Assembly: GCA_902780635.1 (NCBI GenBank)
Contig: CACZGH010000031.1
Coordinates: forward strand, 1-42,500
Length of the DNA: 42,500 nucleotides
Direction: 5' to 3'
Source of the DNA: an uncultured Prevotellaceae bacterium
Lineage (GTDB): Bacteria; Bacteroidota; Bacteroidia; Bacteroidales; Bacteroidaceae
This document shows, piece after piece, positions 7,437 to 17,067 of the stretch (within the stretch, counting starts at the first letter, position 1; each line of letters starts with the position of its first letter). Under the pieces are notes generated by a model. The model had not been told where the DNA came from and searched no databases. It worked only from the letters and a program-made list of their open reading frames with translations. The position numbers and the translations under genes were made by a program.

Positions 7437-9272
7437 CTATAAACCAAGCATTCGCTCTATTTCCTCCTGTTTTAGGATGCACAAAATCATTTTCCCATCG
7501 GGGGTCATGTTGACATTGGAGCAGCCAAACAGTTTATTGACCAGATTCTCCATTTCAGCATTGGTGAGCACCTGGCCTACAGGGATGGCTGCAGCTCGTG
7601 CCATACTGAGCGCAAGAGGGTCGCCGAGGTCGGCCTGCAGTTCGCCAGACATGGTCTGTGCTGATGCGATGATCGTGCGCAGCAACTGCACGGGAGCCAC
7701 CTCTTCCACCCCGGCAGGTATTCCCTCGATGAGGAAATGTCCATCCTCGCTGTCCTTCACGACAAATCCCACGTCGGAGAGTTGGTCGATCATTCCTTTC
7801 ATCACCAAGGCCTCTGCGGGTGAGCACTCCATGGTCTCAGGAAACAGCAGATGCTGTGTGCACCACTTTCTTTGAGTCATCTTCTCCTTATATTCCTCAT
7901 AGAGCACCCTCAGATGGGCACGGTGCTGGTCGATGATCATCAGTCCTGACTTGACGGCCGTCATGATATAGCGCCCTTTATATTGATAATGTGTCAAGGA
8001 CTTGTCTGCAATGATATCTGAAGTCGCCTCTACCGAGGGGGTTGTGGTCTCCATATCGTCGAAAAGCCCAGGTGCTGGTTGTTCCTGTTCACCGCGCGCA
8101 CCTACATAAAGGTCTTGCCAGTTGGCTGGTATCTTGCTATGGTGGTCTGTATGAGGTGTCTGTTTAAAAGGATTGTACTGCGGGTTGACAGGTACCCTGG
8201 GGGATGACACGTCTGTGTGGTGTGGATTATAGACAGGGATGTCTGGTCGTCCGTATGTGTCGAAGTCGATAGACGGCACATCGTTGAATTTGCCGATGGC
8301 CTCTTTGACAGCTGCCGCAAGCACTTGCCAGATGGGCTGTTCGTTCTCAAATTTGATCTCTGTCTTCGTGGGATGGATATTGACATCGATGTCAGAGGGT
8401 GCCACCTCGAAATAGATAAAATACGGCACTTGCTCCCCTTGTGGCACAAGGCGTTCAAAAGGTGTCATGACTGCCTTGTTGAAGTAGGCATGCTTCATGT
8501 AACGGTTGTTGACAAAGAAGAACTGGTGAGCGCCTTTTTTACGGGCAGCCTCAGGTTTTCCCACGAAGCCGGAGATTTTGCACAGGCTGGTGTCTACCGC
8601 GAGGGGCAATAACTCTTGGTTGATGCGTTTGCCAAAGACATCGACGATACGCTGGCGTCTTCCAGTAGCGGGAAGATGAAGCAATTCGGCACCATTGCTG
8701 TGGAAAGTGAATGTCACCTGCGGATTGACCAGCACAATCCGTTCAAAGGCAGTCATGATATTGTTCAGCTCCGTGGAGTTGGACTTCAAAAACTTCCTTC
8801 GTGCCGGCACATTGAAAAAGAGGTTTTCTATCTTGAAATTGCTCCCCACCGGACATGACACCGGTTCCTGACCTTGGAACTTCGAGCCACTGATGGTCAG
8901 CAGGGTCCCCACCTCATCTTCTTTCCGTCGTGTGCGCAGTTCCACCTGTGCCACAGCGGCGATAGAGGCAAGCGCCTCACCACGAAATCCCATGGTGTGC
9001 AAGTCGAAGAGGTCGCCAGCAGTACGTATCTTTGAGGTGGCATGGCGCTCAAACGACAAACGGGCGTCGGTCACCGACATCCCCACCCCATCGTCTATCA
9101 CTTGGATGGAAGTGCGTCCGGCATCGACGACGACCACGTTGATGGTCTTGGCTCCGGCGTCGAGAGCATTCTCCACCAGTTCCTTCACCACAGAGGCGGG
9201 GCGTTGTATCACCTCGCCAGCGGCAATCTGATTGGCCACAGAGTCGGGCAGTAATTGTATGATGTCACTCAT
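7437..9272 (-). CDS. mutL: DNA mismatch repair protein MutL
   Basis: Couples MutS mismatch recognition to downstream repair. The N-terminal GHKL ATPase is intact: ENALDAGA (N box), DDGVGM and GFRGEAL, followed by the transducer domain with the conserved NNRYMK and IHPTKTEIKF segments. A proline-rich linker (~340-420) precedes the dimerisation domain. The metal site of endonuclease-type MutL, DQHA-x2-E-x4-E, is here D448-QHRAHL-R-V-L-Y-E459: Ala is Arg and the first Glu is Leu. The later Cys-containing motifs are also altered (ARAAAI; CSNVNMTPDGK instead of CPHGRP). Nicking activity is therefore doubtful. The 611 residues are normal. The gene follows the OstA-like gene by 72 bases that are filled by a 7-bp repeat. 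Confidence 0.95.
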   Translation of the reverse strand: MSDIIQLLPDSVANQIAAGEVIQRPASVVKELVENALDAGAKTINVVVVDAGRTSIQVIDDGVGMSVTDARLSFERHATSKIRTAGDLFDLHTMGFRGEALASIAAVAQVELRTRRKEDEVGTLLTISGSKFQGQEPVSCPVGSNFKIENLFFNVPARRKFLKSNSTELNNIMTAFERIVLVNPQVTFTFHSNGAELLHLPATGRRQRIVDVFGKRINQELLPLAVDTSLCKISGFVGKPEAARKKGAHQFFFVNNRYMKHAYFNKAVMTPFERLVPQGEQVPYFIYFEVAPSDIDVNIHPTKTEIKFENEQPIWQVLAAAVKEAIGKFNDVPSIDFDTYGRPDIPVYNPHHTDVSSPRVPVNPQYNPFKQTPHTDHHSKIPANWQDLYVGARGEQEQPAPGLFDDMETTTPSVEATSDIIADKSLTHYQYKGRYIMTAVKSGLMIIDQHRAHLRVLYEEYKEKMTQRKWCTQHLLFPETMECSPAEALVMKGMIDQLSDVGFVVKDSEDGHFLIEGIPAGVEEVAPVQLLRTIIASAQTMSGELQADLGDPLALSMARAAAIPVGQVLTNAEMENLVNKLFGCSNVNMTPDGKMILCILKQEEIERMLGL

Positions 9273-9277
9273 ATTAT

Positions 9278-9344
9278 AAGAGGTGAGAGGTGAGAGGTGA
9301 GGGTGAGAGGTAAGAGGTAAGAGGTAAGAGGTGAGAGGTGAGAC
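9278..9344. repeat. 7-bp tandem repeat directly upstream of mutL
   Basis: About nine units of AGAGGT(G/A) in the form aagaggt/gagaggt, one shortened to gagggt, fill the whole gap between the stop of the OstA-like gene and the mutL start. In the mRNA the leader is thus a pyrimidine-rich CTCACCT/CTTACCT array with no Shine-Dalgarno. Confidence 0.9.
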
Positions 9345-11036
9345 TTATTTTCTCATGCGGTGCTTTTCCTCCACATAATATATATCATCCTTGTTGAGCG
9401 GACGGATATAGTCATACCATCCGAAGTTGGGCAGGAAGTCCTTGCCTGCAGGTATTTGGGTGAGAGGATACAGGGTGCCCTCCGACTTCGAGGCCCAAAT
9501 CTTCTCGAGTTGCCGTTCTGGAGAAAGCAACATTCGTAGGGTATCGGTCTCCAAGTAAGCCAAGAAGAGCAGCGAACTGTCTTTCTCCTCCACTGGGTAA
9601 TAGATGGTCTGTACACTGCCGATGGCCTCGCTCTCACGGAGTTTGCCCTCAATGAAGTAGGCGTTCATGCGTCGGGAGGTCACTTGATTGTAATACACTT
9701 TGCCGGGATGCTCATAGTCGGGCATCTTCTCTATTGACAGAGCACGCTGATGTACCTGTGCTTCCCGCACTGTGGAGTCGTTCATGAAGATTTTGATGCT
9801 GTCTCCCAGCAGTTGGCGTTCTCCGTTCCACACAATGGGGTTCACGTACATCGTGAGTGTAGAGTCTTTAGAACAGAGCACCATTGAGTCGCATACAGCC
9901 TGGATGTCACGCCGGTACATGCGCACCTTGAAATAACAGTGCACCTTGCGGTACATCGAGTCGGTGTTGAGATAGAAGGTCTCTATACGGATGGTGTCGG
10001 CATGCAGGTAGAGTGTGTCTTGCTGCGAATAGTCGATGTACACAGGATTGTCGGTGGCCATGCCCTTTCCTAAATTCTCATCATAGTTGACCACCTCCGC
10101 CGTCAGCTGGTTTTTGTTTTTCTTGTCATCATAATGCACTTTTCCGAAGCCCTGGCTTGTCTTTGTGTTGCTGTCGTAAAACAAGCTGTCGCCAGTGATG
10201 GTACGGGTGGCGTCAACGATGACCGACTTGTCGAAGAGTTCCACCGCATCCTTGTCCATATAGTAGAAACAGTTGGTGGTCTCCACATCATACCCGTCTT
10301 TGATTGAATGGATGAGCGATTTGCTCCAGGTAGGCGGCCTACCCTCCTGATAGGTGGTTTTGCCTCCCACGATATGCGCGCGCTCATCCTGTGAGAAATA
10401 GAATAAGGTGTCGGTGTTGATGACATGCGACTTCGTCTTAAGGGTCACATCGTAGAAAAACTCAGCCTCCTTGGTGGTGAGGTTGTATTTTCCCCAGTCG
10501 CTACTCAAAGTCATGCCCTTGGCGCGGTCTACGAAATTGCCACCATCGTCATAATACACGATGTCAAACTTGCGGTCGAGAATCAGATTGTCCGTGTGAA
10601 GCACCGAAGTCTTACGGTGCGTCACCACCACATTGCTCTGTGCATGCACCATCTCAGCATCGTCGCGGCCGTCATAAAACGCCGTGTCGCACAAGATCTC
10701 AAGGGTATCTCCCTGCAGCATCCTCACATGGCCGAAAGCATTGAACGTGTTCTCCTGCTGACGGAAATAAGCACTGTCACAGTAGAGGATGGTGCCCTGG
10801 TGACGGAAGCGGACATGCCCTCTCACCACCTGTGTATCATGCCGCCTGTACTCATCATAATAGAGCGAGTCGGCATGGTCGAGATAGATGCGGGAGTCTT
10901 GCGGTCTGGAAGCTCGCCGACGTTGTGCGTCGGCGGGCAGAGCCGCAAAAAGTCCAAGAAGGCATAGAATCACTACGATGATTCCATGCCTGCTATTGAT
11001 ATTTGCTGTTGTTCTGACTTTTCTTTGTTGTCTCAT
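9345..11036 (-). CDS. OstA-like (LptA/LptD N-terminal type) periplasmic LPS-transport protein
   Basis: Residues ~18-38 form a signal segment (GIIVVILCLLGLFAALPADAQ), and the rest is soluble beta-rich sequence. From ~50 on it shows repeated OstA-type units with Tyr-Asp/ILYCDSAYF and LEILCDTAFYDG phrases, typical of the beta-jellyroll that shields lipid A in the Lpt bridge. The C-terminal part also contains such repeats (DTIRIETFYLNTDSM, QAVCDSMVLCSKDS). The 563 residues are far longer than E. coli LptA and shorter than LptD, a size I associate with Bacteroidetes OstA-like proteins. It lies 24 bases after a SurA-like gene and before mutL, in an envelope-biogenesis run. The exact role within the Lpt bridge is inferred. 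Confidence 0.8.
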   Translation of the reverse strand: MRQQRKVRTTANINSRHGIIVVILCLLGLFAALPADAQRRRASRPQDSRIYLDHADSLYYDEYRRHDTQVVRGHVRFRHQGTILYCDSAYFRQQENTFNAFGHVRMLQGDTLEILCDTAFYDGRDDAEMVHAQSNVVVTHRKTSVLHTDNLILDRKFDIVYYDDGGNFVDRAKGMTLSSDWGKYNLTTKEAEFFYDVTLKTKSHVINTDTLFYFSQDERAHIVGGKTTYQEGRPPTWSKSLIHSIKDGYDVETTNCFYYMDKDAVELFDKSVIVDATRTITGDSLFYDSNTKTSQGFGKVHYDDKKNKNQLTAEVVNYDENLGKGMATDNPVYIDYSQQDTLYLHADTIRIETFYLNTDSMYRKVHCYFKVRMYRRDIQAVCDSMVLCSKDSTLTMYVNPIVWNGERQLLGDSIKIFMNDSTVREAQVHQRALSIEKMPDYEHPGKVYYNQVTSRRMNAYFIEGKLRESEAIGSVQTIYYPVEEKDSSLLFLAYLETDTLRMLLSPERQLEKIWASKSEGTLYPLTQIPAGKDFLPNFGWYDYIRPLNKDDIYYVEEKHRMRK

Positions 11037-11060
11037 CCGTCTGTTATCAGCCTGAGATTG

Positions 11061-12497
11061 CTATTTGACCCAGCCCTTGTACTGAAACTCGCAGTCCTTG
11101 TAGTTGTCGTTCATGCGCACATAGGTGTTTTTCAGCTTATTGGCCACCCATTCGTTCAACACTTGCTCACGACGCTTGGCCAGCACGATGTCTTTCATCG
11201 CCTGGAAATCCTCGGTGATGGTAGCACGGTGGCTGTCAGTGCGACTCTTGAGTTTGACGATCGCACAGACTTTCTTACCTCTGCTGTTGATCATCTCAAA
11301 AGGTTTCGAGATGTCACCCACTTGCATGCTCTCCACCTCACGGGCCACCTCAGTGGGCAGGTCCTGCATTCTGAATTTGGAGGTACGTATCATGCCATCC
11401 ACCACATTGGCCATCAGACCATGGTTGCTGCGGGTGTCTTTGTCATCGGAGGTATAGGTCGCTGCCTCATCAAACGTGAACTTCCCCTCGCGGATATCGT
11501 TGGCCAAAGAGTCGAGCTGTGACGATGCTTTGTCGAGGTCTTCACGGGTGACGCGCGGCTTCAGCAAGATATGACGCACATTGATACGTTCACCGCGCTT
11601 GTCTATGAGCTGAATGATGTGGAAGCCAAACTCCGTCTCTACGATCTTGGAGATTTTCTTGGGGTCGGTCAAGTTGAAAGCCACATTGGCAAAAGAGGGG
11701 TCGAGGGTGGCTTTGGGTGTATAGCCGATTTCACCGCCCTGCCGTGCGCTGCCATCTTCGGAATACAGTCGTGCGAGTGTTGCAAAAGAAGTCTCACCAC
11801 TGTTTACACGCTCGGTATATTCACGCAACGTGTTTTTCACACGGTTCACCTCTTCCACACTGACTTTAGGCTGGCGAGTGATGATCTGCACCTCCACAGA
11901 AGTGGGTACCAAGGGGATACTGTCTTCTGGCAGATCCTTGAAGTAGGCACGCACCTCTGCCGGTGATACTGAGATGTCCTTCACCAACTGCTGTTTCATC
12001 TTCTGTATGAGACTGCGGTTCTTGAAGTCATCATGCATCTCCAGGCGCATCTGAGAAATGGTTTGCTTACGGTATTCCTCCAGTTTCTCTTTTGACCCAT
12101 CGGCCAACTGTATCCAGTAGTTAATCTGGTCGTCAATGTCCTGACTGACCTCCGACTCTGTCACTTCGATACTGTCGATGGCGGCCTGATGCAGGAAGAG
12201 TTTCTGCACGGCAAGTTGCTCGGGTATCACACAGTCGGGATTGCCATCCCACTTCATACCCTCAGCATCGGCCTGCATGCGCATGGTCTCTATGTCTGAC
12301 TTCAATATAGGTTCGTCGCCCACCACCCATACCACTTCGTCGATGACGCTGGCTGGGTTGATCTGTGCCACCTTCACGGTTTTGACAGAGTCGTCGACCA
12401 GGCTTCCATTACTGATGCCGGACGCACCGCTCCATCCACCCACCGCGATGGTGAGCATACCTGCAACGGCTATGCTATAATGACTCATCATGCCCAT
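11061..12497 (-). CDS. SurA-like periplasmic peptidyl-prolyl isomerase
   Basis: A chaperone/isomerase for outer membrane proteins in the periplasm. An N-terminal hydrophobic segment (residues ~5-25) is followed by a SurA N-domain (IDEVVWVVGDEPILKSDIE ... QKLFLHQAAIDSIEV). Two parvulin-type modules follow: ~170-285 (SFATLARLYSEDGSARQGGEIGY, FGFHIIQLIDKR) and ~285-400 (NVRHILLKP, FDEAATYTSDD). This N-domain plus two parvulin layout is that of SurA. The 478 residues fit. It starts four bases after the stop of the second isomerase gene, so the two are surely co-transcribed, and the OstA-like gene follows. Start could be any of the first Met codons (M1, M3 or M4). Confidence 0.88.
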   Translation of the reverse strand: MGMMSHYSIAVAGMLTIAVGGWSGASGISNGSLVDDSVKTVKVAQINPASVIDEVVWVVGDEPILKSDIETMRMQADAEGMKWDGNPDCVIPEQLAVQKLFLHQAAIDSIEVTESEVSQDIDDQINYWIQLADGSKEKLEEYRKQTISQMRLEMHDDFKNRSLIQKMKQQLVKDISVSPAEVRAYFKDLPEDSIPLVPTSVEVQIITRQPKVSVEEVNRVKNTLREYTERVNSGETSFATLARLYSEDGSARQGGEIGYTPKATLDPSFANVAFNLTDPKKISKIVETEFGFHIIQLIDKRGERINVRHILLKPRVTREDLDKASSQLDSLANDIREGKFTFDEAATYTSDDKDTRSNHGLMANVVDGMIRTSKFRMQDLPTEVAREVESMQVGDISKPFEMINSRGKKVCAIVKLKSRTDSHRATITEDFQAMKDIVLAKRREQVLNEWVANKLKNTYVRMNDNYKDCEFQYKGWVK

Positions 12498-12501
12498 ACG
12501 C

Positions 12502-13926
12502 TCAGTGTTTGTTGACCGTGGCGAGTACGTCTTTATTCACAGTGAACGTGTAGCGCTTGCGGAGCTGTTCCACCCACTCTTTTTCCAGTTTGTCCTGATA
12601 GTCGGCGGTCACCTGTCCACGCACGTCACTATACTCTTTTGGAGCTTTGAGCACCTTGCCATAAACGGCATCGATGGGATAGTCCTTGGTAGGTGTCACC
12701 TCCACATCTTTTTTCTTAAAGACTTCTCTGTCCACAAGCTTGTTGTCACCCACCTTGAAGATACCTTTCTCCACGCGGATACGTATCACGGAGTCACCGT
12801 TGAATGTGGTGCGCAGTTTCTCGGCCCATTTGTCGAAAGAGAGCCCTTTCACACTGTTTTTCACTGCTTTCACATCGGCCTGGTCTTTCACATGATAGGC
12901 AATGCCTTTAAAACGTGGGCTGTCCCAAGTATATTTCTTCTTGTTTTTCTTGAAGAAGTTGGCCAGTCCGGCTTCATCCTTGGCACCTTTGTCCCACACC
13001 TCGCGGTTGCTGATCTCATAAAGCAGCAGACCGTCATGATACTCCCGTATCAGGTTGGCCAGGTCGCTGTCATTGGCTGACAGTTCCTCTGCCTTCTGTT
13101 CCAAAAGTTGCTCTTTGGTCACGGTGTTATTGCTGGCAGCCACGATTTCGTCTATTTTCTGGTCAATGATACGCTCGCGGATGCCACGGCGGTCGATGAA
13201 GGTGATGATGTCGGCCTTGACAGTATCGTAAGGCACAAACATCTTTCGGTCATTCATCTTGATAATGTGGTAACCAAAAGGCGACAGCACCGGACGGCTC
13301 ATCTCGCCCTTGTTGAGGGCGTAGGCGGCTTTTTCAAACTCCTGCACGGTCTGACCTGGCTGTATCCAACTCAGCTCGCCTCCATTGACAGCAGAGCCTT
13401 TGTCATCAGAACATTTTCGGGCCAGTTCGCCGAAGTCAGCACCTCCTACAATGGCATTGTAGATGGAGTCGGCTTTCTCGCGGGCCACCCGCTGCTCCTC
13501 TTCAGAGGCTTTCTGGCTCACTTTCACCAAGATATGCGAGGGGTTGATCAGTCCGCCGAGCGAGTCGACATAATGCTGTGTCTGGTCATAAATATTCTTG
13601 GCCTCCTTCTCCACGTCGGTGTCGGTGATAAAGGAGGGGCGCACCTGCTGGTCACGATACTGAGCAAACTCCTTTTTGAAAGAGGTCATGGTGTCAAGCT
13701 TTGCGTCTATAGCGGCGGCCACTTTCAACTTATAATTTATAAAGAGGTCTACATACTCATCGACGGTTTTCTTGTCGATCACTCCCTCGGAGTTGTTCTT
13801 ATTATAGGAATACTCAAATTCTGACCGACTCACGGGTACACCGTTGATGGTCATGATGGTAGGGTCGTTCTGTGCGAATGCCAGAGTGCCGATGGCAAGC
13901 ATCGCCAAAATAGTCTTAATTCTCAT
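12502..13926 (-). CDS. Parvulin-type peptidyl-prolyl isomerase (PpiC/SurA family)
   Basis: A periplasmic folding factor. A short signal peptide ends at AFAQ (residue ~19). The N-terminal SurA-like helical part contains NGVPVSRSEFEYSYNKN. A single canonical parvulin domain spans ~125-225 (NPSHILVKVS, DFGELARKCSDDKGSAVNGGELSW, SPFGYHIIKMNDRK). The C-terminal half (~230-474) is charged and lacks a second clear parvulin module. It differs enough from the neighbour at 11061-12497 to be an old duplication. It starts 27 bases after guaB and is four bases from the next isomerase gene. Confidence 0.85.
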   Translation of the reverse strand: MRIKTILAMLAIGTLAFAQNDPTIMTINGVPVSRSEFEYSYNKNNSEGVIDKKTVDEYVDLFINYKLKVAAAIDAKLDTMTSFKKEFAQYRDQQVRPSFITDTDVEKEAKNIYDQTQHYVDSLGGLINPSHILVKVSQKASEEEQRVAREKADSIYNAIVGGADFGELARKCSDDKGSAVNGGELSWIQPGQTVQEFEKAAYALNKGEMSRPVLSPFGYHIIKMNDRKMFVPYDTVKADIITFIDRRGIRERIIDQKIDEIVAASNNTVTKEQLLEQKAEELSANDSDLANLIREYHDGLLLYEISNREVWDKGAKDEAGLANFFKKNKKKYTWDSPRFKGIAYHVKDQADVKAVKNSVKGLSFDKWAEKLRTTFNGDSVIRIRVEKGIFKVGDNKLVDREVFKKKDVEVTPTKDYPIDAVYGKVLKAPKEYSDVRGQVTADYQDKLEKEWVEQLRKRYTFTVNKDVLATVNKH

Positions 13927-13953
13927 AAATTTGGAAAATGATATTTTCTTGGT

Positions 13954-15435
<1,482 letters not shown>

Positions 15436-15455
15436 TTATAAAAATTTATTGCGTG

Positions 15456-15463
15456 CAAAATTA
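15456..15463 (-). promoter_or_regulatory. -7 box of guaB
   Basis: TAATTTTG on the minus strand, 24 bases before the guaB ATG. No good -33. A small perfect palindrome CCACA-TTG-TGTGG at 15475-15487 lies where a -33 or operator would be. Confidence 0.6.
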
Positions 15464-15618
15464 GCAATAAAAATCCACATTGTGTGGACTTCCCCCCTTT
15501 TTTCTTTCAGAATTAATACGATTTAACGTGCCAATGGCAAAAAAGAAGTACTCATCTAAGCTCAACCATCTTTTAAGAAAAAAAACACTGTTTTATTTCT
15601 TATATGAGGAAAAAAAGT

Positions 15619-15626
15619 TATCTTTG
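15619..15626 (+). promoter_or_regulatory. -7 box of the anti-sigma-type kinase gene
   Basis: TATCTTTG on the plus strand, 38 bases before the ATG at 15664. The -33 region is AT-rich without a clear TTG at the right distance. Confidence 0.6.
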
Positions 15627-15663
15627 CAGTCTCATCATGTTAGCAACATAAGCGATATCAACC

Positions 15664-16113
15664 ATGACCGAAGCCGAGCAAGATTCTGTAAGGGATGCAA
15701 TACTACACCGCAACATCACCTTACATAACGACATACAGGAAGTGCCGCTGCTGGCGGCATTTGCTGAAGAAGTCTGCGAGGCCCTCGGAATAGAGACGGT
15801 TACAACCATGCAGATCAACCTGGCTTTGGAGGAAGCGGTGGTCAATGTGATGCAATACGCTTATCCGGATGATGCCCAAGGCCATGTACATATCAGTGCC
15901 ACAGCCAATGACAAACGTCTGATATTTGTCATAGTGGATGATGGGGCACCTTTCGACCCTACCACCTTCGGAGACGTAGACACCTCGAAGCCTGTTGAGG
16001 AGCGCAACATCGGCGGACTGGGAATCCATCTAGTGAGGCAAATCATGGACAGTGTCGATTATGAGCGTGTCGAAGGCCAGAATATCCTCACCCTAAGAAA
16101 AATACTGGGATAG
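15664..16113 (+). CDS. Anti-sigma-factor-type serine kinase (RsbW/SpoIIAB-like HATPase)
   Basis: The 149 residues are a stand-alone GHKL ATPase of the anti-sigma regulatory factor type. The N box is LALEEAVVNVMQYAYP (residues ~44-60), the G1 box VDDGAPFDP (~93-101) and the G2 region GGLGIHLVRQIMD (~117-129). Family members phosphorylate a STAS-domain antagonist and hold a partner protein when the antagonist is phosphorylated. A matching STAS protein is encoded at 20186-20488, also on the plus strand, but four kilobases away behind two minus-strand genes. Classic SigB-type targets are not known from Bacteroidetes, so the partner is open. A bidirectional terminator follows the gene. Confidence 0.85.
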   Translation: MTEAEQDSVRDAILHRNITLHNDIQEVPLLAAFAEEVCEALGIETVTTMQINLALEEAVVNVMQYAYPDDAQGHVHISATANDKRLIFVIVDDGAPFDPTTFGDVDTSKPVEERNIGGLGIHLVRQIMDSVDYERVEGQNILTLRKILG

Positions 16114-16167
16114 CACCGTATTAAAAATATAGGGATAGCACCGATTGGTACTCTCCCTATCATCATC

Positions 16168-16199
16168 AAAAGGCCCATGCTGCGGAGCATGGGCCTTTT
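16168..16199. terminator. Bidirectional terminator
   Basis: A perfect 14-bp stem (16168-16181 with 16186-16199) with loop gcgg, flanked by AAAA and TTTT, separates the convergent anti-sigma kinase gene and the lipoprotein gene at 16222-17019. A weaker hairpin at about 16130-16160 lies just before it. Confidence 0.9.
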
Positions 16200-16221
16200 G
16201 ATTGAGTTGTAGTATCACTGC

Positions 16222-17019
16222 TTATTTGATGAGGGCATTGCGTGCCTCAGCAATCTTGTCTTTGGATTCTGCCAACTGCTTCTTCAGTTCATCGACGGAG
16301 GTGGCGTTCAGAGCATTGAGTGCTTCAAGAGCTTTTGACACAGGCTCAAACTCTGAGTCATATCCTGCCAGACGAGAAACAGCGTCGGAAAGGAGAATCA
16401 GACGGTAAGTGATGTTGGATGCAGCCTCGTCGTCGAGCACAGAGGTGAACTTCTCACTGTTCTGAGAGAGAACGTTGATCTCCTCAATGAGAGAAGCAGC
16501 TGCCATCTGCCAGAAGTAGTTGATACGGCCATTCTGATTCATACCCTCATAGATCTGCTCACCAGCCTCAAACACGGTGGAGAGGTCTTCGATGTCCTTG
16601 AAGGATGGGTCGTTGATGTCGGTGGCCAACTTGGTGATGGCTGCCTGATAGTCATCGATGGGCATGTCATAAAGTCCAGCAATCAGTTTGTCTACGCTCA
16701 GGGCGCCCAACAGGCGATACTTCTCGGTCAGGGTAGCAGCGCTGTCGATAGCGGCGGGTGCGATCAGATAGTCGGGCTTCACCTGTTTCTCCTCAGCGGT
16801 CAGCTTGACACCCTTCTCACCTTCCTGGATGAATGGGAGCTTGTCAAGTTTTCCAAATTCAGCAGCGAGGCTGTCGAGCTCAACCTTGATCTTTTCCTCT
16901 ACCTGCTCCTGCTCAAATGACTTCACGGCTTCGGTCTCTTCCGCGGTTTTCTTTTTGTCTCCACATGCAGTGAAAGCCAATGCTGCGATTGCCACAGCGA
17001 AAATTGATAGTTTCTTCAT
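16222..17019 (-). CDS. Hypothetical lipoprotein
   Basis: The 265-residue protein begins with a lipoprotein signal (MKKLSIFAVAIAALAFTAC, lipidated Cys19), so it should sit in a membrane facing the periplasm or outside. The mature part starts with a charged stretch (GDKKKTAEETEA) and is then almost wholly alpha-helical in appearance, with heptad-like Leu/Ala patterns (SKALEALNALNATSVDELKKQLAESKDK at the end). I recognise no domain. It starts 48 bases after the stop of the ABC transporter gene on the same strand with no terminator or clear promoter between, so it may be the transporter's partner. Function unknown. Confidence 0.8.
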   Translation of the reverse strand: MKKLSIFAVAIAALAFTACGDKKKTAEETEAVKSFEQEQVEEKIKVELDSLAAEFGKLDKLPFIQEGEKGVKLTAEEKQVKPDYLIAPAAIDSAATLTEKYRLLGALSVDKLIAGLYDMPIDDYQAAITKLATDINDPSFKDIEDLSTVFEAGEQIYEGMNQNGRINYFWQMAAASLIEEINVLSQNSEKFTSVLDDEAASNITYRLILLSDAVSRLAGYDSEFEPVSKALEALNALNATSVDELKKQLAESKDKIAEARNALIK

Positions 17020-17067
17020 GTTGTTTTTTGTTTTTGATTTTTATTGATGTTAAAAAAATGATAATAA

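Noticed and set aside
15534-15728. Plus-strand open frame starting MAKKKYSSKLNHLL before the anti-sigma kinase gene
   Set aside because: It spans the kinase gene's promoter and overlaps its first 65 bases in another frame; the sequence shows no domain and the composition looks like AT-rich intergenic DNA.
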